Positions 8,258 to 14,154 of a DNA stretch of 14,825 nucleotides are shown here, piece after piece. Numbering within the stretch: the first letter of the stretch is position 1; each line of letters starts with the position of its first letter. This stretch comes from Dermatophilus congolensis. Its GTDB lineage: Bacteria > Actinomycetota > Actinomycetes > Actinomycetales > Dermatophilaceae. The translations under genes and the position numbers were made by a program. The stretch is taken from the NCBI GenBank assembly GCA_030538115.1, contig JAUNUP010000052.1, forward strand, positions 1 through 14,825. The letters run 5' to 3'. Below the pieces are notes generated by a model. That model worked only from the letters and a program-made list of their open reading frames with translations, did no database searches and was not told where the DNA came from.

Positions 8258-8836
8258 TCAGCCTTTGAGAGCCATGCTGGTCATGCGCGTGGCGAAGGTG
8301 TCACCCGCCGCGTCGAAATAGGCGCGCACTGGCGACGCGTGGGTCTCGGGCAGGCGAGCGACGATCTGCCTGCCGCTGATCAGCACCCGACCGAAAGTGC
8401 GACGGCCGAACAGCGAGAGCCGCCCTGCCAGCGCCGGGTCGTCCTCGACATACGTGCGTACGACATCCGCGGGGCCCGCAGATTCGGGCGCGCCGCTCGC
8501 CTGCGGTAGCAGGTCTGCAAGGTCGGCGAGCGCCCCTCCGACGACTTGGGCGCTCACCATGCCTTCGAGCCAATCGGCCGCTGGTACGCCGAGCAGTGTG
8601 TCGACTACAGGGCGCCACGTCTCCAACTCCGCGGAGGTCGTGAGTTCGCAGAACCGACGCGCGCGTTCGAGGTGGGCGGAGGAGGCAGTGGCCGCGCGCA
8701 GCGCGAAAGCCGGGTCGGGTGCGTCGGCGAGCACCGCGGAGAGTCGCAGGTGCAAGGTGAGCTCACCCAGCGCGAGCAGGCCGAGAAGACCGGGCTGGTC
8801 TGGTTCGACGGTGGTCGTGTTGTCAGTGGTCACCAT
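8258..8836 (-). CDS. Ferritin-like / MiaE-like fold protein, apparently lacking most metal ligands
   Basis: A 192-aa predicted all-helical protein related to the actinobacterial ferritin-like (MiaE_2-type) family, cf. Rv3210c, found in the same place. Family anchors remain: LLGLLALGELTLHLRL, DWLEGMVSA and DDPALAGRLSLFGRRTFG. Relatives I recall have di-iron-type Glu/His residues (GEL..., AEFGHF, GHADFVVREV, LVGEAL, ENHTRRM). Here the matching stretches read SSAHLE, GPADVVRTYV, TFGRVL and DTFATRM, so only the first Glu and one His look retained. Enzyme activity is therefore doubtful. The start is unsettled: GGGAGG is one base from ATG 8836 and four from GTG 8833. The frame extends upstream to 8938, but that part (MCRLQSTRSP...) is not family-like. 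Confidence 0.75.
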   Translation of the reverse strand: MVTTDNTTTVEPDQPGLLGLLALGELTLHLRLSAVLADAPDPAFALRAATASSAHLERARRFCELTTSAELETWRPVVDTLLGVPAADWLEGMVSAQVVGGALADLADLLPQASGAPESAGPADVVRTYVEDDPALAGRLSLFGRRTFGRVLISGRQIVARLPETHASPVRAYFDAAGDTFATRMTSMALKG

Positions 8837-9174
8837 GCCTCCCAGGGCATCACAGGGCCTGACTGCGTCACGCGCGAACGCGCGATACAAGCCTGCCCGG
8901 GGCCGCGCCGGGCTGCGGGTAGACTGTAATCGACACACGGTGCCCGGTCGGCGTGCTCAAGAGTGATCGACGTGATCGATATGAGTGTTCGTGAAGTGAT
9001 CATCGAACATCTCGGGCCATCTTCACCGGCCCACCACAACGTGCTTCCGCGGTTGATCACATTCCGCCGCGCAGCCAGGAACTTTCCGATCGGCCCAGAC
9101 CTGTCAGTCGTGTCCGGCCACCTCTCGGGGTCTCCGGCGCGCGGCGACCGATCGAGAAGACACGAAAGACGTAC
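8837..9174. promoter_or_regulatory. Gene-poor 338-base region: divergent promoters and long leader of the DEAD-box gene
   Basis: No well-supported gene. On the plus strand TAGACT at 8920-8925 is a good actinobacterial -10 (no clear -35), which would start an mRNA near 8932 with a leader of about 240 bases. The leader has GTGATCGA twice (8963-8970 and 8972-8979) and a hairpin TGTTCG/CGAACA (8986-8991 and 9004-9009, extended by TGA/TCA with a bulged T). An open frame of 71 codons (GTG 8963 to TGA 9178) overlaps the helicase start as ATGA but has no Shine-Dalgarno sequence. For the ferritin-like gene the minus strand offers TACAGT or TTGTAT as weak -10 candidates. Confidence 0.45.
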
Positions 9175-10758
9175 ATGACCGACACCATGCCCATGTCAGA
9201 GGCGCCCGCCACCGTCGAGGCCAAAATCGACGAACTACCGGCATTCGCCGATCTGCCCATTCACCCCGACATCGCGGCTGCTCTGGCCGATCAGGGCATC
9301 ACGCACGCGTTTCCGATTCAGGCGAGCACGTTGCCCGTGGCTCTGGCGGGCAACGACATCATCGGCCAGGCCAAGACGGGTACCGGCAAGACCCTGGGCT
9401 TCGGAGTTCCGCTGCTCAATGCTGTCTTCGCCCCCAGTGACCCCGAGTTCGGCGAGCAGAGCCACCCGGGCCGACCGCAGGCGCTCGTCGTCGTTCCGAC
9501 GCGCGAGCTGTGCGTGCAGGTCGGCGACGACCTCGAGGGCGCGGCCAAGCGTCGCGGTATTCGGGTCGAGCGCATCTACGGAGGCCGTGCCTTCGAGCCG
9601 CAGATCGCCGCACTCCGCCGTGGCGTCGAGGTGATCGTCGGCACGCCCGGCCGCCTCATCGACCTGGCACAGCAGGGGCACCTGCGCCTGTCGAACGTCA
9701 AGGTCGTCGTGCTCGACGAGGCCGACGAGATGCTCGACCTCGGCTTCTTGCCGGACGTGGAGCGGATTCTCGCCCAGACCCCGGAGTCGCGGCAGACCAT
9801 GCTCTTCTCCGCGACGATGCCCGGCGCGGTCGTCGCGTTGGCGCGGCGCTACATGGTGCAGCCGACGCACATCCGCGCGGCGGCCAGCCACGACGAGGGC
9901 GCCACCGTGCAGGCCATCGAGCAGTTCGCCTATCGCGCGCACTCGCTCGACAAGGTCGAAATGATCGCGCGCATCCTGCAGGCCAAGGGCCGCGGGTTGA
10001 CGATCATCTTCTCGCGCACCAAGCGCACCGCCGCGAAGGTCACGGAGGAGCTCACGGCCCGCGGCTTCGCGGCGGGCGCCATCCACGGCGACCTGGGCCA
10101 GGGCGCGCGCGAGCAGGCGCTGCGCGCGTTCCGCAACGGCAACATCGACGTGCTGGTCGCCACCGACGTCGCCGCGCGCGGTATCGACGTCGACGATGTC
10201 ACCCACGTCATCAACTACCAGTGCCCGGAGGACGAGAAGACGTACCTCCACCGCACCGGCCGCACCGGCCGTGCGGGCCGCACCGGCATCGCCGTCACGC
10301 TGGTCGACTGGGACGACATGCACCGGTGGGCGCTCATCGACCGGGCCCTCGACCTCGGCCTCTCCGAGCCGGTCGAGACGTACTCGTCGTCCGACCATCT
10401 CTACAGCGACCTCGACATCGAGCCGGGCACCAAGGGACGCCTGCCCGAGAGCAAGCGCACGCGCGAAGGCCTCGACGCCGAAGAACTCGAAGACCTGGGC
10501 GAGACCGGTCGCGGCGCGTCGCGTCCGCGCAGGGGCGCGAACGGCGGCAACGGCCGCGGTGGCAACGGTCGTGGCGGCAATGGTCGAGGCGGCAACGGTC
10601 GCGGTCGCGGTGGACGCGACAACCGGGGCGACTCGGACTCCTCGCAGAACCGCTCCTCAGATCCCGGCGACGCTCCTCGTGGCGACCGCCCGAAGCGCAA
10701 GCGCCGCCGCACCCGGGGCGGATCCTCCTCGGGCTCGAGCAACGCCGCCGCGGAGTAG
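9175..10758 (+). CDS. DEAD-box ATP-dependent RNA helicase with RGG-type tail (RhlE/DeaD-like)
   Basis: A 527-aa cytoplasmic RNA-unwinding ATPase for ribosome assembly or RNA turnover; substrate not predictable. All core motifs are present: Q motif (F24, Q49), AKTGTGKT (66-73), PTREL (108-112), TPGR (157-160), DEAD (181-184), SAT (212-214), IIFSRTKRTA, ATDVAARGID (329-338) and HRTGRTGR (359-366). The tail from about residue 435 is disordered and basic, with four perfect GGNGR repeats (457-476), then GRGGR, an acidic/Ser patch and RPKRKRRRTRGG, typical of RNA-binding extensions. It matches M. tuberculosis Rv3211 (RhlE) in place and about in size. The start ATG 9175 has a weak GAAAG six bases upstream and overlaps the stop of a possible leader frame. 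A terminator follows 24 bases after the stop. Confidence 0.95.
   Translation: MTDTMPMSEAPATVEAKIDELPAFADLPIHPDIAAALADQGITHAFPIQASTLPVALAGNDIIGQAKTGTGKTLGFGVPLLNAVFAPSDPEFGEQSHPGRPQALVVVPTRELCVQVGDDLEGAAKRRGIRVERIYGGRAFEPQIAALRRGVEVIVGTPGRLIDLAQQGHLRLSNVKVVVLDEADEMLDLGFLPDVERILAQTPESRQTMLFSATMPGAVVALARRYMVQPTHIRAAASHDEGATVQAIEQFAYRAHSLDKVEMIARILQAKGRGLTIIFSRTKRTAAKVTEELTARGFAAGAIHGDLGQGAREQALRAFRNGNIDVLVATDVAARGIDVDDVTHVINYQCPEDEKTYLHRTGRTGRAGRTGIAVTLVDWDDMHRWALIDRALDLGLSEPVETYSSSDHLYSDLDIEPGTKGRLPESKRTREGLDAEELEDLGETGRGASRPRRGANGGNGRGGNGRGGNGRGGNGRGRGGRDNRGDSDSSQNRSSDPGDAPRGDRPKRKRRRTRGGSSSGSSNAAAE
10543..10602 (+). repeat. Four tandem 15-base repeats encoding GGNGR
   Basis: Inside the DEAD-box gene, four 15-base units of the type GGCGGCAACGGCCGC each encode GGNGR, followed by a related GRGGR unit to 10617. 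The units differ only at synonymous positions (AAC/AAT; CGC/CGT/CGA), so the peptide repeat rather than the DNA repeat is being kept. Such arrays change length easily between strains. Confidence 0.85.
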
Positions 10759-10782
10759 ATCCCGACCCGAGTACCGCACCTG

Positions 10783-10817
10783 AACCCCTGCCCCGACACT
10801 CGTCGGAGCAGGGGTTT
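10783..10817 (+). terminator. Rho-independent terminator of the DEAD-box gene
   Basis: AACCCCTGC (10783-10791) pairs with GCAGGGGTT (10808-10816). An inner stem CCGAC/GTCGG has loop ACTC and a single C-A mismatch separates the two stems. A short T run (10815-10817) ends it. The position, 24 bases past the TAG stop, fits. Confidence 0.75.
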
Positions 10818-11020
10818 CGTGCGTTCACGGCCAACCGATCACGGAGTCGGGCCCGACACACACTTGGACATGCGTTCAGCACTTTGCGGTAGGTTCGTGC
10901 CAGCGACTCCGGCCTGGCGCCGGATCATCTCGCTGGGGGCCATCGGGGGGTGGCGCGGGATAGGTGTCGCAGTCCGATCCGCTGGGGGGCGGGTCGTGAG
11001 AAGCACAAGGTGGGGGCCTT
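10818..11020 (+). promoter_or_regulatory. Promoter and G-tract leader of the small membrane protein
   Basis: A weak promoter can be proposed: TTGGACA at 10864-10870 and TAGGTT at 10890-10895, with a long 19-base spacer. The presumed leader has a small hairpin TCCGGC-CTGGC-GCCGGA (10909-10925) and G runs at 10935-10939, 10945-10950, 10957-10959, 10984-10989, 10991-10993 and 11012-11016. The last run overlaps the AAGGTGG ribosome binding site (11007-11013), seven bases before ATG 11021. Confidence 0.35.
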
Positions 11021-11239
11021 ATGTGGAAGTCGATGTGGGATTCTGCCGATCGCCGGCTCGTGATCGCGACTGTGCTCGCGGTCGTCGTGGTCATCGGAGT
11101 GGCCGGATCCTCGCTCGTGCCCGATCCGCTGACGCTGGCGCTCGCCATCGCGGTCGGAGCTCTCGTCACAGCCACCGCCGTATCTGCGCGTCAAGGTGTG
11201 CGCGGCCGTCACCGCGCCACCGGCCGTCACCGCCGCTAG
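11021..11239 (+). CDS. Small two-helix membrane protein, function unknown
   Basis: A 72-aa hypothetical protein that I do not recognise. It has a short charged N-terminus (MWKSMWDSADRR), a hydrophobic helix at about 13-32 (LVIATVLAVVVVIGVAGSSL), a Pro-Asp-Pro turn, a second helix at about 37-56 (LTLALAIAVGALVTATAV), and a very basic C-tail (RQGVRGRHRATGRHRR). The basic tail suggests a cytoplasmic C-terminus by the positive-inside rule, so a hairpin with both ends inside. AAGGTGG seven bases before the ATG supports translation. It stands alone between two terminators, so it is probably monocistronic. A chance frame is the alternative, but the ribosome binding site and clean helices argue for a gene. 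Confidence 0.6.
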   Translation: MWKSMWDSADRRLVIATVLAVVVVIGVAGSSLVPDPLTLALAIAVGALVTATAVSARQGVRGRHRATGRHRR

Positions 11240-11310
11240 ACACGCGACGCCTGACCGACGTTTGTCGCCGACGTGCCTCCACCCCTCTGTGAGGTGAGTC
11301 GGTGCTGCCA

Positions 11311-11338
11311 GGTGTCACCGATCCCCCCTGGTGACACC
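11311..11338. terminator. First of two stacked hairpins downstream of the small membrane protein
   Basis: GGTGTCACC (11311-11319) pairs perfectly with GGTGACACC (11330-11338) around a ten-base loop rich in C. No T tract follows directly. The next hairpin begins two bases later, so they probably act together between convergent genes. Confidence 0.55.
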
Positions 11339-11340
11339 GC

Positions 11341-11385
11341 CGAGCGCCCTGGATCTGTTCCCGTGATCCGGGGCGCTCGTGTTTT
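11341..11385 (+). terminator. Second, T-tailed terminator between convergent genes
   Basis: CGAGCGCCCTGGAT (11341-11354) pairs with ATCCGGGGCGCTCG (11366-11379), 14 pairs with one G-T wobble and an 11-base loop, followed by TGTTTTC and then CCTTTTC. This is a good intrinsic terminator for the plus strand. On the minus strand it lies well past the end of the PHP gene and could catch that transcript too. Confidence 0.8.
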
Positions 11386-11468
11386 CTTCGCCTTTTCTTG
11401 GTCGAGCCTGCCGACGGTTGAGTCGTATACGTTCTCGGCCCGTCGGCGGCCCGTTTCCGTGGGGGCGG

Positions 11469-12320
11469 TCAGCCGCGCGGGCGCACGACAGAGGTCGCGG
11501 AGGCCGCCTCCGCGATCGCACCGAACACATCGGCGTCGGTGAGCCGGTCGCCGAGGCGGTTGACCTTTCCGGTGCCGTGGTAGTCGCTCGATCCGGTGAC
11601 CAGCAGCCCGAGTTCGGCTGCCAGACCTACTCCCTTGGCCGTCTGTTCGGGGGTGTGGTCGAGGTGGTGCGCCTCCAGGGCCAGCAGCCCGGCGTCGGCC
11701 ATGTCGGAGATCACCTGATCGGAGACGATGCGTCCACGTTTGGCCGCGAACGGGTGGGCCATCACGGCTACTCCCCCGGCCGCACGGATGAGCCGCACAG
11801 CCTCGACCGGATCGACGGCGTAGTGCGAGGCGTAGTAGCGCGACCCCGTGTAGAGGTAGTCGCGAAACGCGGCGTCGCGGTCGCTGACGACACCGCGGGC
11901 GACGAGGGCGTCGGCGATGTGCGGGCGACCGATCGTGGCATCTGCTGCGACCTGTGCCAGCACGTCGTCCCACTCGATTTCGACATCCTGCGCGAGCAGC
12001 TCGACGATGCGCCGCGCCCGCGTATCGCGTGACTCTCGGGCCAGGTCGAGCTCGCGCTGCAGCCGATCGTCGCTCGGATCGTGGAGGTAACCGAGTACGT
12101 GCACGCTGATTCCGCCGGTCTGGCACGAGACCTCGATGCCGCGAACGAGCTCGATGCCGACCCGTTCGGCTGCCTGCTCGGCCTCCCCCCACCCTGCAGT
12201 CGAGTCGTGGTCTGTGATCGCAACCACATCGAGCCCGGCTTGGGCGGCGTTCTCGACAAGTTGGGTCGGAGAGTCGGTGCCGTCAGAAGCGGTGGTGTGG
12301 GCGTGCAGGTCGATGCGCAT
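11469..12320 (-). CDS. PHP-domain metal-dependent phosphoesterase (RNase AM / TrpH-YciV type)
   Basis: A 283-aa cytoplasmic PHP-family enzyme. Characterised relatives are 3',5'-nucleotide bisphosphate phosphatases and 5'-3' exoribonucleases (E. coli YciV/RNase AM, formerly TrpH), so hydrolysis of RNA ends or pAp-type nucleotides is expected. The metal set is complete: H6 and H8 (DLHAHTTASDG), D13, D37-H38-D39 (ITDHDSTAG), E63 (GIEVS), H74, H134 (GRPHIADAL), H189 (MAHPF), D246 and H248 (SSDYHGTGK). The insert between H74 and H189 is usual for this subfamily. ATG 12320 gives the family-like start MRIDLHAHT; a GTG directly before it (12323) is in frame. No Shine-Dalgarno sequence is visible, and TACAGT (minus strand, 12333-12328) lies so close that the mRNA may be leaderless. 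It is divergent from lpd and convergent with the small membrane gene. Confidence 0.92.
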   Translation of the reverse strand: MRIDLHAHTTASDGTDSPTQLVENAAQAGLDVVAITDHDSTAGWGEAEQAAERVGIELVRGIEVSCQTGGISVHVLGYLHDPSDDRLQRELDLARESRDTRARRIVELLAQDVEIEWDDVLAQVAADATIGRPHIADALVARGVVSDRDAAFRDYLYTGSRYYASHYAVDPVEAVRLIRAAGGVAVMAHPFAAKRGRIVSDQVISDMADAGLLALEAHHLDHTPEQTAKGVGLAAELGLLVTGSSDYHGTGKVNRLGDRLTDADVFGAIAEAASATSVVRPRG

Positions 12321-12327
12321 CACGAGA

Positions 12328-12333
12328 ACTGTA
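12328..12333 (-). promoter_or_regulatory. -10 element of the PHP gene, possible leaderless start
   Basis: Reading the minus strand, TACAGT ends five bases before GTG 12323 and eight before ATG 12320, so transcription would begin at about the start codon. No Shine-Dalgarno sequence and no clear -35 are seen. Confidence 0.45.
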
Positions 12334-12378
12334 GTGCAGGAGTTTCGCCGCCGAGCCGTCCAGGCGGTTCGTCCGGAC

Positions 12379-12384
12379 TACTCT
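12379..12384 (+). promoter_or_regulatory. -10 element of lpd, probable leaderless transcript
   Basis: TACTCT ends exactly seven bases before the A of ATG 12391, the usual distance to a transcription start. The 20 bases before the ATG contain no Shine-Dalgarno sequence. A leaderless mRNA is the simplest reading. A -35 is not recognisable. Confidence 0.55.
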
Positions 12385-12390
12385 GGCCAC

Positions 12391-13791
12391 ATGGCAGATC
12401 ACTTTGACGTCGTCGTACTCGGTGCCGGCCCCGGCGGTTATGTCGCGGGTATCCGCGCCGCTCAGCTCGGTAAGTCCGTTGCTGTGGTGGAGAAGAAGTA
12501 CTGGGGTGGTGTGTGCCTCAACGTCGGGTGCATCCCGAGCAAGGCACTCCTGAAGAACGCTGAGCTGGCGTACACGCTCAACAAGGAGAAGAAGATCTAC
12601 GGCATCGAGGGCGAAGCCACGATGTCGTACGGCCCGACGCACGAGCGCAGCCGCAAGGTCAGCGCCAACATCGTCAAGGGCGTCCACTACCTCATGAAGA
12701 AGAACGGCATCACCGAGGTAGACGGGTGGGGCACGATCACGGGTCAGGGCACCATGAGTGTCGCCGGCGATGACGGCTCCACGCGTGAGCTCACGTACAC
12801 CGACCTGATCATCGCCACGGGCGCCACGGTCAAGATGATGCCGGGCATCGAGCTGTCGCAGAACGTCGTCACCTACGAGGAGCAGATCCTCGACCCGAAC
12901 CTTCCCGGTTCGATCATCATCGGCGGCTCGGGTGCCATCGGCGTCGAGTTCGCGTACGTGATGGCCAACTTCGGCGTCGACGTGACGATCGTCGAGTTCA
13001 TGGACCGCATGGTTCCGGGTGAAGACGAAGACGTCTCCAAGGAGCTCCTCCGCGCGTACAAGAAGATGAAGATCAAGGTGCTGACGGGCACCAAGGTCGA
13101 GAAGGTCGTCGACACGGGCTCCGGCGTGCAAGTCACGGTCTCCCCCGCCGCGGGCGGCGAGTCGAAGGTGCTCGAGGCCGACCGCATGCTGTCGGCGTTC
13201 GGTTTCCAGCCTCGCGTCGAGGGCTACGGCCTTGAGAACATCGGTGTCGAGCTGACCGACCGCGGCGCGATCGCGATCGACGACTTCTGCCGCACCAACG
13301 TTGCCAACGTGTACGCGATCGGTGACGTGACCGCCAAGATGATGCTCGCGCACGTCGCCGAGGCGATGGCCATCGTTGCGGCCGAGACGATTGCGGGCGA
13401 AGAGACCCACCCGGTCAACTACAAGACCATTCCTCGCGCCACGTACTGCCACCCGCAGATCGGCTCGATGGGCATGAGCGAGCAGCAGGCCAAGGACGCG
13501 GGTCACGAGGTCAAGACGGCCACGTTCCCGTTCTCGGCCAACGGCAAGGCGCAGGGCATGGGCGAGGGCGTCGGCTTCGTCAAGATCATCGCCGACGCCA
13601 AGCACAACGAGATCCTCGGTGCAGCCATGATCGGGCCCGACACCACCGAGCTGCTCCCGGCCATCAACCTGGCCGTCCAGTACGACCTGACCGCTGACGA
13701 GGTGTCGCACATCGTGTTCGCGCACCCGACTCTGGGTGAGGCCGTCAAGGAGGCCATGCACGGCATCGCGGGACACATGATCAACTTGTGA
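12391..13791 (+). CDS. lpd: Dihydrolipoyl dehydrogenase (E3)
   Basis: A 466-aa FAD-dependent disulfide oxidoreductase that reoxidises dihydrolipoamide with NAD+ for the pyruvate and 2-oxoglutarate dehydrogenase complexes and related lipoyl systems. Features: FAD-binding GAGPGG (11-16), redox disulfide C42/C47 in GGVCLNVGCIPSK, NAD-binding GGSGAIGVEFA, the second FAD motif VYAIGDV, and the catalytic dyad H445/E450 in FAHPTLGE near the C-terminus. Length and motif order are normal. ATG 12391 gives the expected MADHFDVVVLGAGPGG; an upstream extension of the frame to 12136 runs back through the PHP gene and is spurious. No other E1 or E2 gene lies in the window. It seems monocistronic, with its own leaderless-type promoter and a strong terminator. 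Confidence 0.97.
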   Translation: MADHFDVVVLGAGPGGYVAGIRAAQLGKSVAVVEKKYWGGVCLNVGCIPSKALLKNAELAYTLNKEKKIYGIEGEATMSYGPTHERSRKVSANIVKGVHYLMKKNGITEVDGWGTITGQGTMSVAGDDGSTRELTYTDLIIATGATVKMMPGIELSQNVVTYEEQILDPNLPGSIIIGGSGAIGVEFAYVMANFGVDVTIVEFMDRMVPGEDEDVSKELLRAYKKMKIKVLTGTKVEKVVDTGSGVQVTVSPAAGGESKVLEADRMLSAFGFQPRVEGYGLENIGVELTDRGAIAIDDFCRTNVANVYAIGDVTAKMMLAHVAEAMAIVAAETIAGEETHPVNYKTIPRATYCHPQIGSMGMSEQQAKDAGHEVKTATFPFSANGKAQGMGEGVGFVKIIADAKHNEILGAAMIGPDTTELLPAINLAVQYDLTADEVSHIVFAHPTLGEAVKEAMHGIAGHMINL

Positions 13792-13800
13792 TTTGAGCAC

Positions 13801-13825
13801 CGTTCGATGCCGATGTGATCGAACG
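13801..13825 (+). other. Inverted repeat just after lpd
   Basis: CGTTCGAT (13801-13808) pairs perfectly with ATCGAACG (13818-13825) around a nine-base loop. It lies between the lpd stop and the main terminator, so it may be a 3'-end stabiliser. The half-sites resemble TTCGAA-type boxes, but in the wrong order and spacing for a LexA site. Confidence 0.45.
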
Positions 13826-13829
13826 CTCC

Positions 13830-13879
13830 GGGAAACCGCTTCGGATATCTACTATCCGAAGCGGTTTCCCTATTTTTCT
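13830..13879 (+). terminator. Rho-independent terminator of lpd
   Basis: GGGAAACCGCTTCGGATA (13830-13847) pairs perfectly over 18 bases with 13853-13870 around loop TCTAC, followed by TATTTTTCT (13871-13879). This is the strongest terminator in the window. Confidence 0.92.
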
Positions 13880-13941
13880 CCGATTTCTCTCGCTGCACGT
13901 GCGCGAGACTGTGGCTTCGGACTTCGCTTGTCTCACATGTT

Positions 13942-13955
13942 GGATCGCGCGATCC
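13942..13955. repeat. Perfect 14-bp palindrome
   Basis: GGATCGCGCGATCC is a perfect palindrome with no spacer, about 200 bases before the orphan HATPase gene. It is a plausible binding site for a dimeric regulator. Confidence 0.5.
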
Positions 13956-14002
13956 CAGCCGATTCGGAGAATTCGCTGAGAGCGAGCCGCCTGGCCAGCA
14001 TT

Positions 14003-14090
14003 GGGAACTAGAACGCGGCTTCGGGTGGCATCTCGAACAAGCGCATCAGATGCATATCTGCGGGAACTAACGGACACTGGAGGCATCTCG
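14003..14090 (+). repeat. Duplicated two-part element GGGAACTA ... GGCATCTCG
   Basis: GGGAACTA at 14003-14010 is followed after 16 bases by GGCATCTCG at 14027-14035. The same two words recur at 14062-14069 and 14082-14090, separated by 12 bases. Seventeen positions are thus identical between copies while the spacers diverged. GGGAAC resembles the -35 of some actinobacterial ECF sigma factors, but no GTT-type -10 follows. They may be regulator sites, alternative promoters or a decayed duplication. Confidence 0.55.
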
Positions 14091-14145
14091 GCTGGTCAGA
14101 TCCATCTGCCACTTCCCCCTGGCGTGGCAACACATGGCAATGAGC

Positions 14146-14152
14146 GGAGAAG
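14146..14152 (+). promoter_or_regulatory. Ribosome binding site that fixes the HATPase start
   Basis: GGAGAAG, with its GGAG core five bases before ATG 14155, favours this start over the in-frame ATGs at 14134 and 14140, which have none. Confidence 0.65.
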
Positions 14153-14154
14153 TC

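Larger units (their letters stand above)
13880..14154 (+). promoter_or_regulatory. Gene-free upstream region of the orphan HATPase gene
   Basis: No coding frame is supported; a short frame running through it (13793-14011) starts inside the lpd 3' region and has no family features. The stretch holds TCTCGC/GCGAGA (13888-13893 and 13903-13908, with an inner GCAC/GTGC), the perfect palindrome at 13942-13955, a duplicated two-part element (14003-14035 and 14062-14090), and CAGAT-GCAT-ATCTG (14047-14060). Such density of repeats suggests a regulated promoter. I cannot assign a clear -35/-10. Confidence 0.45.

Noticed and set aside
8837..8938. Upstream extension of the ferritin-like protein
   Set aside because: The added residues (MCRLQSTRSPARPR...) are not family-like and GGGAGG sits just before 8836.
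9235..10398. 387-codon frame antisense to the DEAD-box gene
   Set aside because: Shadow of a strongly codon-biased gene; repetitive low-complexity translation and no family features.
10541..10620. CRISPR-like or satellite repeat
   Set aside because: The 15-base units have no spacers and keep the reading frame of the helicase tail; it is a coding repeat.
12136..12390. Upstream extension of lpd to 12136
   Set aside because: It would run antisense through the PHP gene start; ATG 12391 gives the conserved lpd N-terminus and sits at the predicted transcript start.
12283..13800. 505-codon frame antisense to lpd
   Set aside because: It mirrors the codon pattern of lpd exactly and has no domain or ribosome binding site; a common artefact opposite highly biased genes.
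13801..13825. Possible LexA/SOS box
   Set aside because: The actinobacterial box is TCGAAC-N4-GTTCGA; here the half-sites are in reverse order with a nine-base gap.
13793..14011. 72-codon frame after lpd
   Set aside because: It reads through the lpd terminator hairpin and shows no family or ribosome binding site.
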